A DNA stretch of 64,000 nt. Source: Actinomadura craniellae. Lineage in GTDB: Bacteria > Actinomycetota > Actinomycetes > Streptosporangiales > Streptosporangiaceae. The notes beneath the pieces are model-generated. The model did not search any database and was not told the origin of the DNA. It was given only the letters and a program-made list of their open reading frames with translations. How positions within the stretch are numbered: the stretch's first letter is position 1; each line of letters opens with the position of its first letter. Below, piece by piece: positions 54,096-62,365 of this stretch. The stretch is taken from the NCBI RefSeq assembly GCF_003289645.1, contig NZ_QLYX01000013.1, forward strand, positions 185,754 to 249,753. Reading direction: 5' to 3'. Both the position numbers and the translations under genes were made by a program.

Positions 54096-55532
54096 ATGGA
54101 CGATCTCGACTACCTCGGCTTGGTCGCGCAGACCGAACTCCTGGTGCACGGCGACGTCTCGGCCCGGGAACTCGTCGAGCACTCGCTGGAGCGCATCGCC
54201 GCGCGGTCCGAGCTGGGCGCCTTCCGCACCGTCCGGGCCGACGCCGCCCGCAAGGAGGCCGCCGAGGCCGACCGGAGGCTGGACGCGGGCGACTGGGGGC
54301 CGCTGCTGGGCGTGCCGATCGCGATCAAGGACGACACCGACCTGGCCGGGGAGACCACCCCGTTCGCCTGCCGGGGCGCGCACCGCCCCGCCACCGCCGA
54401 CGGCGAGCCGGTCCGGCGGCTCCGCGAAGCCGGCGCGATCATCATCGGCAAGACCACCACCTGCGAGTTCGGCCAGTGGCCGTTCAGCGAGTCGCCCGGG
54501 TTCGGGGCCGCACGCAACCCGTGGAGCCCCGGCCACACGCCCGGCGGCTCGTCCGGCGGGTCCGCCGCCGCGGTCGCGGCCGGCATGGTCGCCGCGGCGG
54601 TCGGCTCCGACGGGGCGGGCTCGGTGCGCATCCCCGCCGCCTGGACGGGCCTGGTCGGCATCAAGCCGCAACGCGGCCGGATCTCCGCCTGGCCCGCCGC
54701 CGAGGCGTTCCACGGCATCACCACCGACGGCCCGCTGGCCCGTTCGGTGGCCGACGCGGCGCTGCTGCTGGACGTGCTCACCGGCAACCACCCCGGCGAC
54801 GTCAACCGGCTGGACCCGCCGCTGGTCCCGTTCACCGAGGCGGCGCGGCGCGACCCCGGCCGGCTGCGGATCGCGCTGTCCTTCCGTACCCCGCTCGGCA
54901 CCCCGGGTGCGGTGCACCCCGAGATCCGGACCGCGGTGGAGCGGATCGCCCGGCGGCTGACCGAGCTGGGCCACCGCGTCTTCCCCGCCGACCCCGACTA
55001 CGGTGCGGTCGGGCTGAGCCTGATCGCCCGGGGCACCGCCGGGGTGGCCGACTGCCTCGACGCGGTGCCGGACGCCGACCCCGAGCCGCGCACCCGGGTG
55101 GAGGCCGCGATCGGGCGGACCCTCGGGCGGCGGGCGCTGCCGCTGATGCGCCGGGCCGAGCCGGTGCTGCGCCGGCGGGTCGGCCGGATCTTCCGGTACG
55201 CCGACGTGGTGCTCACCCCCACCACCGCGCAGCCCCCGCTCCGGGTCGGTGCGCTGGACGGCAGGGGCTGGCTGGCCACCGGGTCGGCCTCCTCGGCGGC
55301 CTGCCCGTTCGCGTTCGCCTGGAACGTTCTGGGCTGGCCCGCCCTCAACGTTCCCGCCGGCCTGACCCGGGCGGGCCTCCCCGTGGGCGCCCAGTTGCTG
55401 GGCCGCGACAGCGACGAGGCCACGCTCATCTCCCTGGCCGCCCAGTTGGAGGCCGTCGAGGGCTGGTCCGACCGCCACCCGCCGTTTTGTACCGCCGCGG
55501 TGCCCGGTACGCCCCAGCGCCTCGAAAGCTGA
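54096..55532 (+). CDS. Amidase (amidase-signature family)
   Basis: 478 residues from ATG 54096, with GGAGG about 9 nt upstream. The amidase-signature Ser-cisSer-Lys catalytic triad is visible: the Lys in GVPIAIKDDTDLA, the Ser region in HTPGGSSGGSAAAVAAGMV, and GSDGAGSVRIPAAWTGLVGIKP. The family includes GatA and free amide hydrolases. No gatB or gatC lies nearby, so it is a catabolic amidase. Control by the divergent TetR is likely. Confidence 0.93.
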   Translation: MDDLDYLGLVAQTELLVHGDVSARELVEHSLERIAARSELGAFRTVRADAARKEAAEADRRLDAGDWGPLLGVPIAIKDDTDLAGETTPFACRGAHRPATADGEPVRRLREAGAIIIGKTTTCEFGQWPFSESPGFGAARNPWSPGHTPGGSSGGSAAAVAAGMVAAAVGSDGAGSVRIPAAWTGLVGIKPQRGRISAWPAAEAFHGITTDGPLARSVADAALLLDVLTGNHPGDVNRLDPPLVPFTEAARRDPGRLRIALSFRTPLGTPGAVHPEIRTAVERIARRLTELGHRVFPADPDYGAVGLSLIARGTAGVADCLDAVPDADPEPRTRVEAAIGRTLGRRALPLMRRAEPVLRRRVGRIFRYADVVLTPTTAQPPLRVGALDGRGWLATGSASSAACPFAFAWNVLGWPALNVPAGLTRAGLPVGAQLLGRDSDEATLISLAAQLEAVEGWSDRHPPFCTAAVPGTPQRLES

Positions 55533-55549
55533 GGGAACGTCGTGCCGTT

Positions 55550-56197
55550 TCAGCCGGGTCCGAGGCCGCCGATGAGCGCGCTGATCTCTCTGGCCAGGCT
55601 CTCGGCGAGGGGCTGTTCACCGAGATCGCCGGCGGCCCGGCACCTGATGGCGTCCCCCACGAGCACCTGGGCGATGCGGGCAGCGCGCACGATGTCGATG
55701 CCTGCGGGGAGTTCGCCGTCGCGTCGTGCCTGTTCGAAGGGTTCCAGGAAGAGGAGGGCGAGGTCGGCTTCGGTGGCGCCGTCGGCGAGGGCGCGCCGTT
55801 CGATCCGGTAGGTCTCCAGGACGGTTTCGAAGACCAGTTCCGCCGGGTAGTGGCGTACGCCCTGTTCCAGGGTCTCGATGACGGCCTTGATCAGGTCGAA
55901 CAGGTCGTAGGGGCGGGAGGCGACGGCCTGGGCGGCGAGGTGGGCGTCACGGATCGTGAACACCTCGACCTCCATGAGGACGTCCTCCCGGCGGGCGAAG
56001 TACACGTAGAAGAGCGCCTTGGAGACGTTGGCGGCCTTGCAGATGTCGGTGACGGTGGTCGCCGCGAAGCCCTTGGTGCGCCACAGCGCCAGGGCTCCCT
56101 GGATGATGGCGTCCCGGCTCGCGTGGGAACGTGCCCGTACCGGTACGGCTCGCCCTTGACGGTGGTCATGTTTTGAATCTGGAGATCCCCTCGCCAT
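55550..56197 (-). CDS. TetR-family regulator of the membrane operon
   Basis: 215 residues if started at ATG 56197 (MARGSPDSKHD). The frame continues upstream to 56281 without family sequence. The HTH is TVTDICKAANVSKALFYVYFARREDVLMEV. The C-terminal domain is helical. It is divergent from the six-helix/NorEF-like operon, and TGAC-tacc-GTCA (56227-56238) lies in the gap. It is convergent with the amidase gene. Confidence 0.85.
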   Translation of the reverse strand: MARGSPDSKHDHRQGRAVPVRARSHASRDAIIQGALALWRTKGFAATTVTDICKAANVSKALFYVYFARREDVLMEVEVFTIRDAHLAAQAVASRPYDLFDLIKAVIETLEQGVRHYPAELVFETVLETYRIERRALADGATEADLALLFLEPFEQARRDGELPAGIDIVRAARIAQVLVGDAIRCRAAGDLGEQPLAESLAREISALIGGLGPG

Positions 56198-56226
56198 GGT
56201 CAGGCATCCTAGGGCATCCCAATCAT

Positions 56227-56238
56227 TGACTACCGTCA
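56227..56238. promoter_or_regulatory. Putative TetR operator TGAC-N4-GTCA
   Basis: A small inverted repeat TGACtaccGTCA in the divergent gap. It overlaps a TTGACT (56226-56231) that could serve as the -35 of the plus-strand operon. Confidence 0.4.
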
Positions 56239-56322
56239 GAAAACCGTGCCATGCTCCGGCCGTGCCAAGCTTCTTCGCCATTGAGGAGAACCTCCCTTAC
56301 GTCTGAAGAGAAAGGGATAGGT

Positions 56323-57060
56323 ATGCAGGTCCTCGCCGAGAAAGAGAAGTCATCGTCGGCCTCGAACCTGCGGGCGCAGCGGGCGGCCCTCTGGTCGTCC
56401 CCCGCGGTGGCGCTCGTCCTGCTCGTGCTGTTCGTCGCCTTCCCCGGCTTCTTCCCGCCCATGTCCCCGGGCATGACGGCGGCCGAGGTCGGGGCGTTCT
56501 ACCAGGACAACACCGCGCTGATCCGCTTCAGCATGGTCGGCTTCAACCTGTGCGGCATCATGCTCGTCCCGTTCTTCGTGCTGATCATGGCGCAGATGCA
56601 GCGGATGAAGGGCCAGAGCCACATCTACGCGTTCTCCTACCTCACGGCCGTCGTGGCGGGGGCGACCCTCTTCGCGCTGTCGAACATCTTCTTCGCCGTC
56701 GCCGCGTTCCGTCCCGACCGGGGTGACGAGCTGGTGCAGGTGCTCAACGACCTGGCGTGGATCACCTTCATCGCACCGATCGGCATGCTGGTCGCCCAGT
56801 TCGTGCTCCTGGCCCTGGCGGTCTACGCCGACGACGACCGCACCCCGGTCTTCCCCCGGTGGGTCGGGCACTACGCCCTGCTCACGGCGCTCGCCATGGC
56901 CCCCTCGGCGGGGGCCGCGGTCTTCCGTGCCGGCCCCCTGGCCTGGGACGGGCTGGTGTCCTTCTGGCTCCGCAACGGAGCCTTCGCGCTCTTCGTCCTG
57001 GTGATGTTCTTCGTCGTGCGGACCGCACTCCGGCGCCAGGCCGAGCAGGAGGGGTCATGA
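56323..57060 (+). CDS. Six-helix membrane protein A
   Basis: 245 residues from ATG 56323, behind AAGGGATAGG. About six membrane helices, for example AVALVLLVLFVAFPGFF and SMVGFNLCGIMLVPFFVLIMA. The conserved block AFRPDRGDELVQVLNDLAW lies near residue 130 and AGPLAWDGLVSFW near residue 210. It shares this block pattern with the next protein, so the two are tandem paralogues. Its 3-prime end overlaps the next start (ATGA). The family is uncharacterised to my knowledge. Confidence 0.72.
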   Translation: MQVLAEKEKSSSASNLRAQRAALWSSPAVALVLLVLFVAFPGFFPPMSPGMTAAEVGAFYQDNTALIRFSMVGFNLCGIMLVPFFVLIMAQMQRMKGQSHIYAFSYLTAVVAGATLFALSNIFFAVAAFRPDRGDELVQVLNDLAWITFIAPIGMLVAQFVLLALAVYADDDRTPVFPRWVGHYALLTALAMAPSAGAAVFRAGPLAWDGLVSFWLRNGAFALFVLVMFFVVRTALRRQAEQEGS

Positions 57061-57830
57061 CCAGCGCGACCTCCACCCTGACCGGGAGTGACCCGGCCGA
57101 CGGCGAGCGGCCCGAACGCGGGGGCAGCCGCGACGTCCGGCTCGTCTACTGGCTGTTCGCCGCCTTCTACACCGCCATGTCGGTGGGCGTGTGCCTGCTG
57201 GGACGTGCCACCCCGCCGCCCCGCCCGGACGTCACCGACCTCCAGGTGGCGCTCTGGTTCGACAAGCACCAGCTGGGCATCCAGGTCGGTTTCGTGTTCC
57301 TCCTGGTCATCGCCGGGGGCGCGGCGGTCTCCAACGGCATCATCGGCTACTTCATGAAGCGCATGTCGTCGGGGAAGGTCCTCGCCTACGCCTACATCGC
57401 CGCCATGGGTGTGGGCGCCATCCCCGGATTCCACCTGCTGCTCATCTGCTGGCTCACCGCGACCTTCCGGCCCGACCGCGACGAGCGGGTCCTGCACCTG
57501 CTCTACGACCTCGGCATGCTGTCCTACAACGGATCCCTCGGCTGCTTCACCGCCGCCTACGCCGTCCTGGCGATCGCCATCCTGTACGACAGGAACCGCG
57601 TCTTCCCCAAATGGTTCGCCTACATCTCCATCTGGCAGATCGTCACCGAGGTCGTGGCCACCCAGATGTGGCTCTTCCACTCCGGCGCGCTCGCCTGGAA
57701 CGGCATGATCACCTTCTACATCGCCGTGGTCATCTTCGGGCTTTGGGTCGTCTGCCTCCTGCACCTCATGCGGAGAGCCGCCGGCGCCGAGACCTCCCGT
57801 ACCCCGGCCCTCTACGCCCGGGAGGCCTGA
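57057..57830 (+). CDS. Six-helix membrane protein B (paralogue of A)
   Basis: 257 residues from ATG 57057. It has the same layout as the preceding protein: an N-terminal hydrophilic tail, helices including IQVGFVFLLVIAGGAAVSNGI, and ATFRPDRDERVLHLLYDLGM in place of the A block. YDRNRVFPKWFAYIS corresponds to ADDDRTPVFPRWVGHYA in A, and SGALAWNGMITFYIA corresponds to the A-protein AWDGLVSFW block. It overlaps A by 4 nt and the next gene by 1 nt (TGATG). No cofactor motif such as paired His is evident. Confidence 0.72.
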   Translation: MTSATSTLTGSDPADGERPERGGSRDVRLVYWLFAAFYTAMSVGVCLLGRATPPPRPDVTDLQVALWFDKHQLGIQVGFVFLLVIAGGAAVSNGIIGYFMKRMSSGKVLAYAYIAAMGVGAIPGFHLLLICWLTATFRPDRDERVLHLLYDLGMLSYNGSLGCFTAAYAVLAIAILYDRNRVFPKWFAYISIWQIVTEVVATQMWLFHSGALAWNGMITFYIAVVIFGLWVVCLLHLMRRAAGAETSRTPALYAREA

Positions 57831-58423
57831 TGACGGGCACCGCGACCCGCGGAACGCCACGGCGCTCCCCGGACCGGGACAGGCGGCTGCCCGGCGACAT
57901 CGACATGTGGGTGATGGTCCTCGGCGACCTGTTCTTCTTCGGTTGCTACTTCGTCACCTACATGGTCTTCCGCGCCCTGTCGGTCGAGGAGTTCTCCGCC
58001 GCCCAGCGGCACCTGAACATCGGGATCGGCGTCACCAACACCGTCATCCTGCTGACCAGCTCCGTGTTCGCCGCCCTCGGCGTCATCGCCGTCCGGGAAG
58101 GAGCCCTGAAGAAGGCCGAACGGCTGCTCCTGGCCACCGGGGCGTGCGGCGTGCTGTTCACCCTCCTCAAGGTCCACGAGTGGCACTCCGAGATCACCCA
58201 GGGCTACACGATCCAGGACGAGTTCTTCAGCTTCTACTACGTCCTCACCGGCGTCCACCTGGCCCACCTCGTCCTCGGCCTCCTCATCCTCGGCATCGCG
58301 GTCCGCGAACTGCGCGACCCCCGCGGGCGGCGGCCCGGGATCATCGAGCAGAGCGTCCTGTTCTGGCACATGATCGACCTGCTCTGGGTCGTCATCTTCG
58401 CCATCCTCTACCTCATGAGGTGA
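57830..58423 (+). CDS. NorE-like cytochrome c oxidase subunit III family protein
   Basis: 197 residues from ATG 57830, whose A is shared with the previous TGA. The subunit III/NorE pattern is visible: LPGDIDMWVMVLGDLFFFGCYFVTYMVF (first helix) and TNTVILLTSSVFAALGVIA. KKAERLLLATGACGVLFTLLKVHEW and YYVLTGVHLAHLVLGLLIL form the later helices, and QSVLFWHMIDLLWVVIFAILYL the last. The operon has no subunit I. NorE proteins accompany nitric-oxide reductases in proteobacteria but are not catalytic. Confidence 0.82.
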   Translation: MTGTATRGTPRRSPDRDRRLPGDIDMWVMVLGDLFFFGCYFVTYMVFRALSVEEFSAAQRHLNIGIGVTNTVILLTSSVFAALGVIAVREGALKKAERLLLATGACGVLFTLLKVHEWHSEITQGYTIQDEFFSFYYVLTGVHLAHLVLGLLILGIAVRELRDPRGRRPGIIEQSVLFWHMIDLLWVVIFAILYLMR

Positions 58424-58426
58424 CCC

Positions 58427-58747
58427 ATGACCACGCCTGCCACCACTGACAAGGCGCTCCTGGAAAAGGACAGGCGGGCCTTCCTCCTGGTCTGGATCGC
58501 CCTGTCGGCCGCGACCGTCCTCGCCTGGCTCCTCGCCCCCGGAGAGCCGGAATCCTCGGCGGACCTGGGCTGGGGACCGGCTGCCGCGATCGTCCTCCTC
58601 GGCCTGGTCAAATGCCGCCTGATCATCCGCTACTTCATGGAAGTCCGGCACGCCCCCCGCTGGCTCCAGACCGCGACCGACGCGTGGCTCGCCGTCCTCT
58701 GGATCACCCTGCTCGGCATCTACCTTTTCTGGCCGGGCAGTCAGTAG
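58427..58747 (+). CDS. NorF/cytochrome oxidase subunit IV-like protein
   Basis: 106 residues, 3 nt after the subunit III-like gene. Three short helices: RAFLLVWIALSAATVLAWLL, AAAIVLLGLVKCRLIIRYFMEVRHAP (the family's VKxRLIxxyFMEVRxAP signature), and AVLWITLLGIYLFW. The pairing with a NorE-like gene mimics norEF. The last 7 nt overlap the convergent SDR gene. Confidence 0.82.
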   Translation: MTTPATTDKALLEKDRRAFLLVWIALSAATVLAWLLAPGEPESSADLGWGPAAAIVLLGLVKCRLIIRYFMEVRHAPRWLQTATDAWLAVLWITLLGIYLFWPGSQ

Positions 58748-59502
58748 CCGGCGCCGGTGATCATGCCGCCGTCGACGACGACTTCGCTGCCGGTGCAGTA
58801 GGACGAATCGTCGGAGGCCAGGTAGACCATCAGGCCGGCGACCTCGCGGGTGCGGCCCAGGCGGCCCAGCGGCAGCGCCTTCATGAGGCCAGCGGCGCTC
58901 TCGGCGGTGGCCGCGACCACCTCCGGGTCCGTGACCATCGCCGTCAGGATGCCGCCGGGGTGGATGGAGTTCACCCGGATCCCGTACCCGCCGAGTTCCC
59001 GGGCCGCGGACTTGGTGAGCCCGCGGACGCCGAACTTGCTCGCGGCGTAGGCGGACATGCCCGCGGCGCCGATGAAACCCTCCACCGACGACACGTTGAT
59101 GATCGAGCCGCCGCCGCGGGCCCGCATCGGGGCGATCACCGCCTTCACGCCCAGCCACTGGCCCGTCAGGTTGACGTCCAGGACGTGGCGGAACTCGGCG
59201 AGGTCCATCTCCTCGATGGTCCGGTGCCGGATGATCCCGGCGTTGTTGACCAGCACGTCCAGCCCGCCGAAGGCGTCGGTGGCGGTGGTGACGGCGCGTT
59301 CCCAGTCGGCTGGCTCGGTGACGTCCATGCGCAGGAACCGGACGGCGTCGCCCTGCTCGGCGGCGAGCTTCTCACCCTCCTCGGTGAGCACGTCGCCGAA
59401 GACGACCCGGGCGCCCTCCTCCGTGAACCTGCGCACGTGCGCCCGGCCCATGCCGCGGGCGCCTCCGGTGATCAGGGCCACCTTGCCGTCGAGCCGTCCC
59501 AT
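58741..59502 (-). CDS. Short-chain dehydrogenase/reductase
   Basis: 253 residues. Classical SDR motifs: TGGARGMGRAHVRRF (NAD-binding), DVLVNNAGIIRH (NNAG), GGGSIINVSSVEG (Ser), SAYAASKFGVRG (Tyr/Lys), and VNSIHPGGILTAM. The C-terminus DGGMITGAGY is typical of the family often annotated as glucose or 3-alpha-hydroxysteroid dehydrogenases; the true substrate is unknown. It is convergent with, and slightly overlaps, the subunit IV-like gene. Confidence 0.9.
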   Translation of the reverse strand: MGRLDGKVALITGGARGMGRAHVRRFTEEGARVVFGDVLTEEGEKLAAEQGDAVRFLRMDVTEPADWERAVTTATDAFGGLDVLVNNAGIIRHRTIEEMDLAEFRHVLDVNLTGQWLGVKAVIAPMRARGGGSIINVSSVEGFIGAAGMSAYAASKFGVRGLTKSAARELGGYGIRVNSIHPGGILTAMVTDPEVVAATAESAAGLMKALPLGRLGRTREVAGLMVYLASDDSSYCTGSEVVVDGGMITGAGY

Positions 59503-59597
59503 CAGATGGTCCTCCCAGGACGTTCCCCGCCCGCCACCGCGGCGGCCGGCCGCACGCGGTCAACCTAACGAACGTTTGGTCAAGGAACAAGGGTGCG

Positions 59598-60269
59598 TCA
59601 GGGGGCGCGCAGCACCTGCCGGGAGAGGTGGTCGGCGCGGCGGGTGGTCTCCGGCAGCCGGTACCTCGGGCTGAGCGCCAGGACGTGCCGGCGGGCGGTG
59701 GGCAGGTCGATGCGGTGGCCGGCCGAGACGTACACCGGCTTCACCCCGGCCTGGGTCCGCAGCACCGTCCCGACGGTCTCGCCGCCGTCGCGCAGCGGGG
59801 AGGCGGCGCCGCGCTCGGGCCCCGGCTCGTCGTAGCCGCCGAGCAGCGGGGTCTTGGCCACCCCGACGGCGGGCAGGCCGGTGAGCACCCCCAGGTGGCA
59901 GGCCAGGCCGAAGCGCCGCGGATGGGCGAGGCCGTGCCCGTCGCAGACCAGCAGGTCCGGGACGGTGGTCAGGGCCTCCAGGGCGTCGAGCAGCGCGGGC
60001 AGTTCCCGGAACGCGAACAGGCCGGGCACGTACGGGAACGCCGGTACCCCCTCGACCACGGACTCCTCGATGACGTCCAGCGTGCCGGCGTCGAGCACCA
60101 CCACCGCGGCGGCCAGCCGGTCACCGGCGTAGGTGACGTCGAGCCCGGCCGCCGTGGCGATCGTCTGCGGGCCGGGTCCGGCCAGGTCCACCAGCGGCCG
60201 CAGCCGGTCCTGCTCGGCCAGGGCCTCCTGCGGGGTGGCCGGCCAGGTGGGTGGTCGCCGTACGTCCAT
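59598..60269 (-). CDS. nfi: Endonuclease V
   Basis: Cleaves DNA or RNA near deoxyinosine/inosine. 223 residues from ATG 60269. Catalytic and binding blocks: AAGLDVTYAGDRL (first Asp), AFPYVPGLFAFRELPALL (the PYxPGxLxFRE signature with Glu), LLVCDGHGLAHPRRFGLA (Asp of the DGxG motif), and VGVAKTPLLG. Near the C-terminus KPVYVSAGHRIDL is conserved. CATAAT on the minus strand lies about 8 nt before the ATG. Confidence 0.92.
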   Translation of the reverse strand: MDVRRPPTWPATPQEALAEQDRLRPLVDLAGPGPQTIATAAGLDVTYAGDRLAAAVVVLDAGTLDVIEESVVEGVPAFPYVPGLFAFRELPALLDALEALTTVPDLLVCDGHGLAHPRRFGLACHLGVLTGLPAVGVAKTPLLGGYDEPGPERGAASPLRDGGETVGTVLRTQAGVKPVYVSAGHRIDLPTARRHVLALSPRYRLPETTRRADHLSRQVLRAP

Positions 60270-60296
60270 GGCAGATCATTATGTCCGCGGGCGGTG

Positions 60297-61412
60297 TCAG
60301 GAGAGAGAGGCGTAGACGGCCTCGACGAGGTCGTAGGCGCGGGTGTCCCCGGCCAGCCGGTTTCCCATCAGGTTGGGGATGTAGGCCAGCCCGATCCCCG
60401 CCTCGACGTCGCCGAGGCCGACCGCGCCGCCCGCGCCGGTGTGGCCGAAGGCCGCCGTCCTGGGCAGGTGGAAGGTCGAGGCCGGGCGCATGTAGCCCAA
60501 CCCGAAGGAACTCTCGGTGAGCAGCACCCGGTCCGGGCCGGCCGCCCGGGGCCTGATCGCGTCGGCCAGGGTCTCCGGCCGCAGGATCCGCCCGGCGACC
60601 AGGTCGCGGTAGAACCCGGCCAGGCCCCGCCCGGTCGCCACCATCCCCGACGCGGGCCAGCCACCGCGCAACACCACCGGGTTGTTGAAGCCGCCCCGGC
60701 CCGGCGCGGGGTTGTCCAGCGCACGATGCATGAGGCTGCCGAGGTAGGCGCTCACATCGCCCGCGCCGCCGCCCTCCGGCCGGCGGCCCGCGCTCAGCCT
60801 GGCGCTCCGCCCGATCACCTCGTCGGTCGCGCCGAGCCACAGCTCCAGCCCGCCGGTGAACTCCCGCCCGGCGAACTCGCCCACGGTGCACCCGGCGTGC
60901 CGGCGGACGATCTCGCCGGCCAGCCAGCCGAACGTCATCGCGTGGTAGCCGTGCGCCGCACCCGGCGTCCACAGCGGCGCCTGCCCGGCCAGTTCCGCCG
61001 CCCGCGCCGCCGGGTCGGCCGCCTCCTCGGCGGCCACCGTCCGGTCGAACGCGGGCAACCCCGCCTGGTGGGACAGCAGGTGCGCGGCGGTGGTCTCCTC
61101 CTTGCCCGCCACACCGTACTCGGGCCACCACTTCGTCACCGGCCCGTCGACGTCGTAGGCGCCGCGCTCGGCCAGCAACAGGGCCGCGGTCGCGGTCACC
61201 GCCTTGGTGCAGGAGAACGTCAGGCAGGGGGTGTCGGCCCGCCACTCCCGGCCGGTCCGGCGGTCGGCCACCCCGCCCCACAGATCGACGACCTTCCGGT
61301 CGCCCGCGTACACGGCGACCGTGGCGCCCAGTTCCCGGCCCGCCGCGAAGCTCCGCTCGAACGCGTCCCGCACGGCCGCGAACGCCGGATCGCACTGCCC
61401 CTCGATGTTCAT
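60297..61412 (-). CDS. Beta-lactamase-fold serine hydrolase
   Basis: 371 residues from ATG 61412 (MNIEGQCDPAFAAVRDAFERSF), 8 nt after GGGAGG. Class-C-type motifs: the SxxK in LTFSCTKAVTATAALL, YHAMTFGWLAGEI (the tyrosine motif), and AFGHTGAGGAVG (HTG in place of KTG). It resembles esterase/CubicO-type proteins (EstB-like). No signal peptide is evident, so it is probably cytoplasmic. The substrate is unknown. It is close to endonuclease V (27 nt) in the same direction. Confidence 0.87.
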   Translation of the reverse strand: MNIEGQCDPAFAAVRDAFERSFAAGRELGATVAVYAGDRKVVDLWGGVADRRTGREWRADTPCLTFSCTKAVTATAALLLAERGAYDVDGPVTKWWPEYGVAGKEETTAAHLLSHQAGLPAFDRTVAAEEAADPAARAAELAGQAPLWTPGAAHGYHAMTFGWLAGEIVRRHAGCTVGEFAGREFTGGLELWLGATDEVIGRSARLSAGRRPEGGGAGDVSAYLGSLMHRALDNPAPGRGGFNNPVVLRGGWPASGMVATGRGLAGFYRDLVAGRILRPETLADAIRPRAAGPDRVLLTESSFGLGYMRPASTFHLPRTAAFGHTGAGGAVGLGDVEAGIGLAYIPNLMGNRLAGDTRAYDLVEAVYASLS

Positions 61413-61477
61413 GCACGCCCTCCCCGAGAAACGGTCTGACCGGATCATGCCGGAATCCCCGGCCGGGAGGTAGACAC

Positions 61478-62203
61478 TCACCTCCGGCCGGACACGGCCT
61501 CCTCGACCCGCCGGACGACGTGTTCGGCGGCGTCCTGGAGGTCCAGCAGGGGAAGCCGGACCCGGCCGCCGGCGCCGTCGCACCAGGAGAAGGACCTGGG
61601 CTCGACCCACACGTCGAGCTCGCCGGCGGTGACGAGGAAGACTCCTCCCCCTCCGGCGCGGCGGCCGGCGACGAGGCCCCGCGCGCCGAGGACGTCCACC
61701 AGCCGTCGGGCGGCCAGTTCCGGGGAGATGATCCGGGACGTCCAGGGCCACGGAACGGACAGCGCGAGCGAGAACCACACGCACTTGCCAGGACGGGGCC
61801 CGGCACCGAGCCGGCCTCGGGAGAAGTGGGAACCCCAGTCCAGGGCCAGGTGATCGACGATCGCCAGCCCCTTGCCGCGCTCATCCAGCAGGTTCGCCGA
61901 CCCCGGGCGAGGCATGGCGGAGCGGTCACCGTCGAACACCGAGACGACCAGCTGGGGGACCGGCCTGGTCCGCCCCCAGACCCACAGTTCCGCTCCCGCG
62001 CCCGGGGCGGTGTGCAGGTGGGAGTTGGCGGCCAGCTCGCTGACCGAGAGGACACCGTCCTCGATCAGTTCATCGGGCAGGCCGAGCGTTCCCATGACGG
62101 AGCGCAACAGCGCCCGCGCCGCCGCGGCACAGGTCGGGCCGGCGGGCAGCGGGAACAGACATGCCCCACCACAGAGAATGTGCGAAGGGTTACTGCTCGT
62201 CAT
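61478..62203 (-). CDS. HATPase (RsbW-like) anti-sigma-type regulator
   Basis: 241 residues from ATG 62203, 6 nt after GGAGG. The ATP-binding fold shows GVLSVSELAANSHLHTAPG (N box), VSVFDGDRSAMPRP (G1-like) and GKGLAIVDHLALDWGSHFSRG (G2-like). The C-terminal 90 residues are an extra domain (LAARRLVDVLGARGLVAGRR and following). Such proteins form a divergent module with an XRE/DUF5753 regulator and a DUF397 protein in actinomycetes, as here. The target is unknown. Confidence 0.83.
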   Translation of the reverse strand: MTSSNPSHILCGGACLFPLPAGPTCAAAARALLRSVMGTLGLPDELIEDGVLSVSELAANSHLHTAPGAGAELWVWGRTRPVPQLVVSVFDGDRSAMPRPGSANLLDERGKGLAIVDHLALDWGSHFSRGRLGAGPRPGKCVWFSLALSVPWPWTSRIISPELAARRLVDVLGARGLVAGRRAGGGGVFLVTAGELDVWVEPRSFSWCDGAGGRVRLPLLDLQDAAEHVVRRVEEAVSGRR

Positions 62204-62335
62204 CGAGCGCCTCCAGGGGGTTCCGCCGCAGAGCGGGTCAGGGCATGCACCGGCCCGTGGAGGGTTCTGCGCCATCGCGCCCCATACCGTCACTAGGTGG
62301 TGGCATGCTGTTACCTGCATCACCGTAGGGCATAA

Positions 62336-62351
62336 CTTGTTACCTAACAAG
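62336..62351. promoter_or_regulatory. Inverted repeat upstream of the XRE gene
   Basis: CTTGTTA-cc-TAACAAG, a perfect 7-bp-arm palindrome ending 14 nt before the XRE start codon. A second GTTACCT copy lies at about 62310. Probably an autoregulatory operator. Confidence 0.6.
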
Positions 62352-62365
62352 GTGGGAGCTAATAA

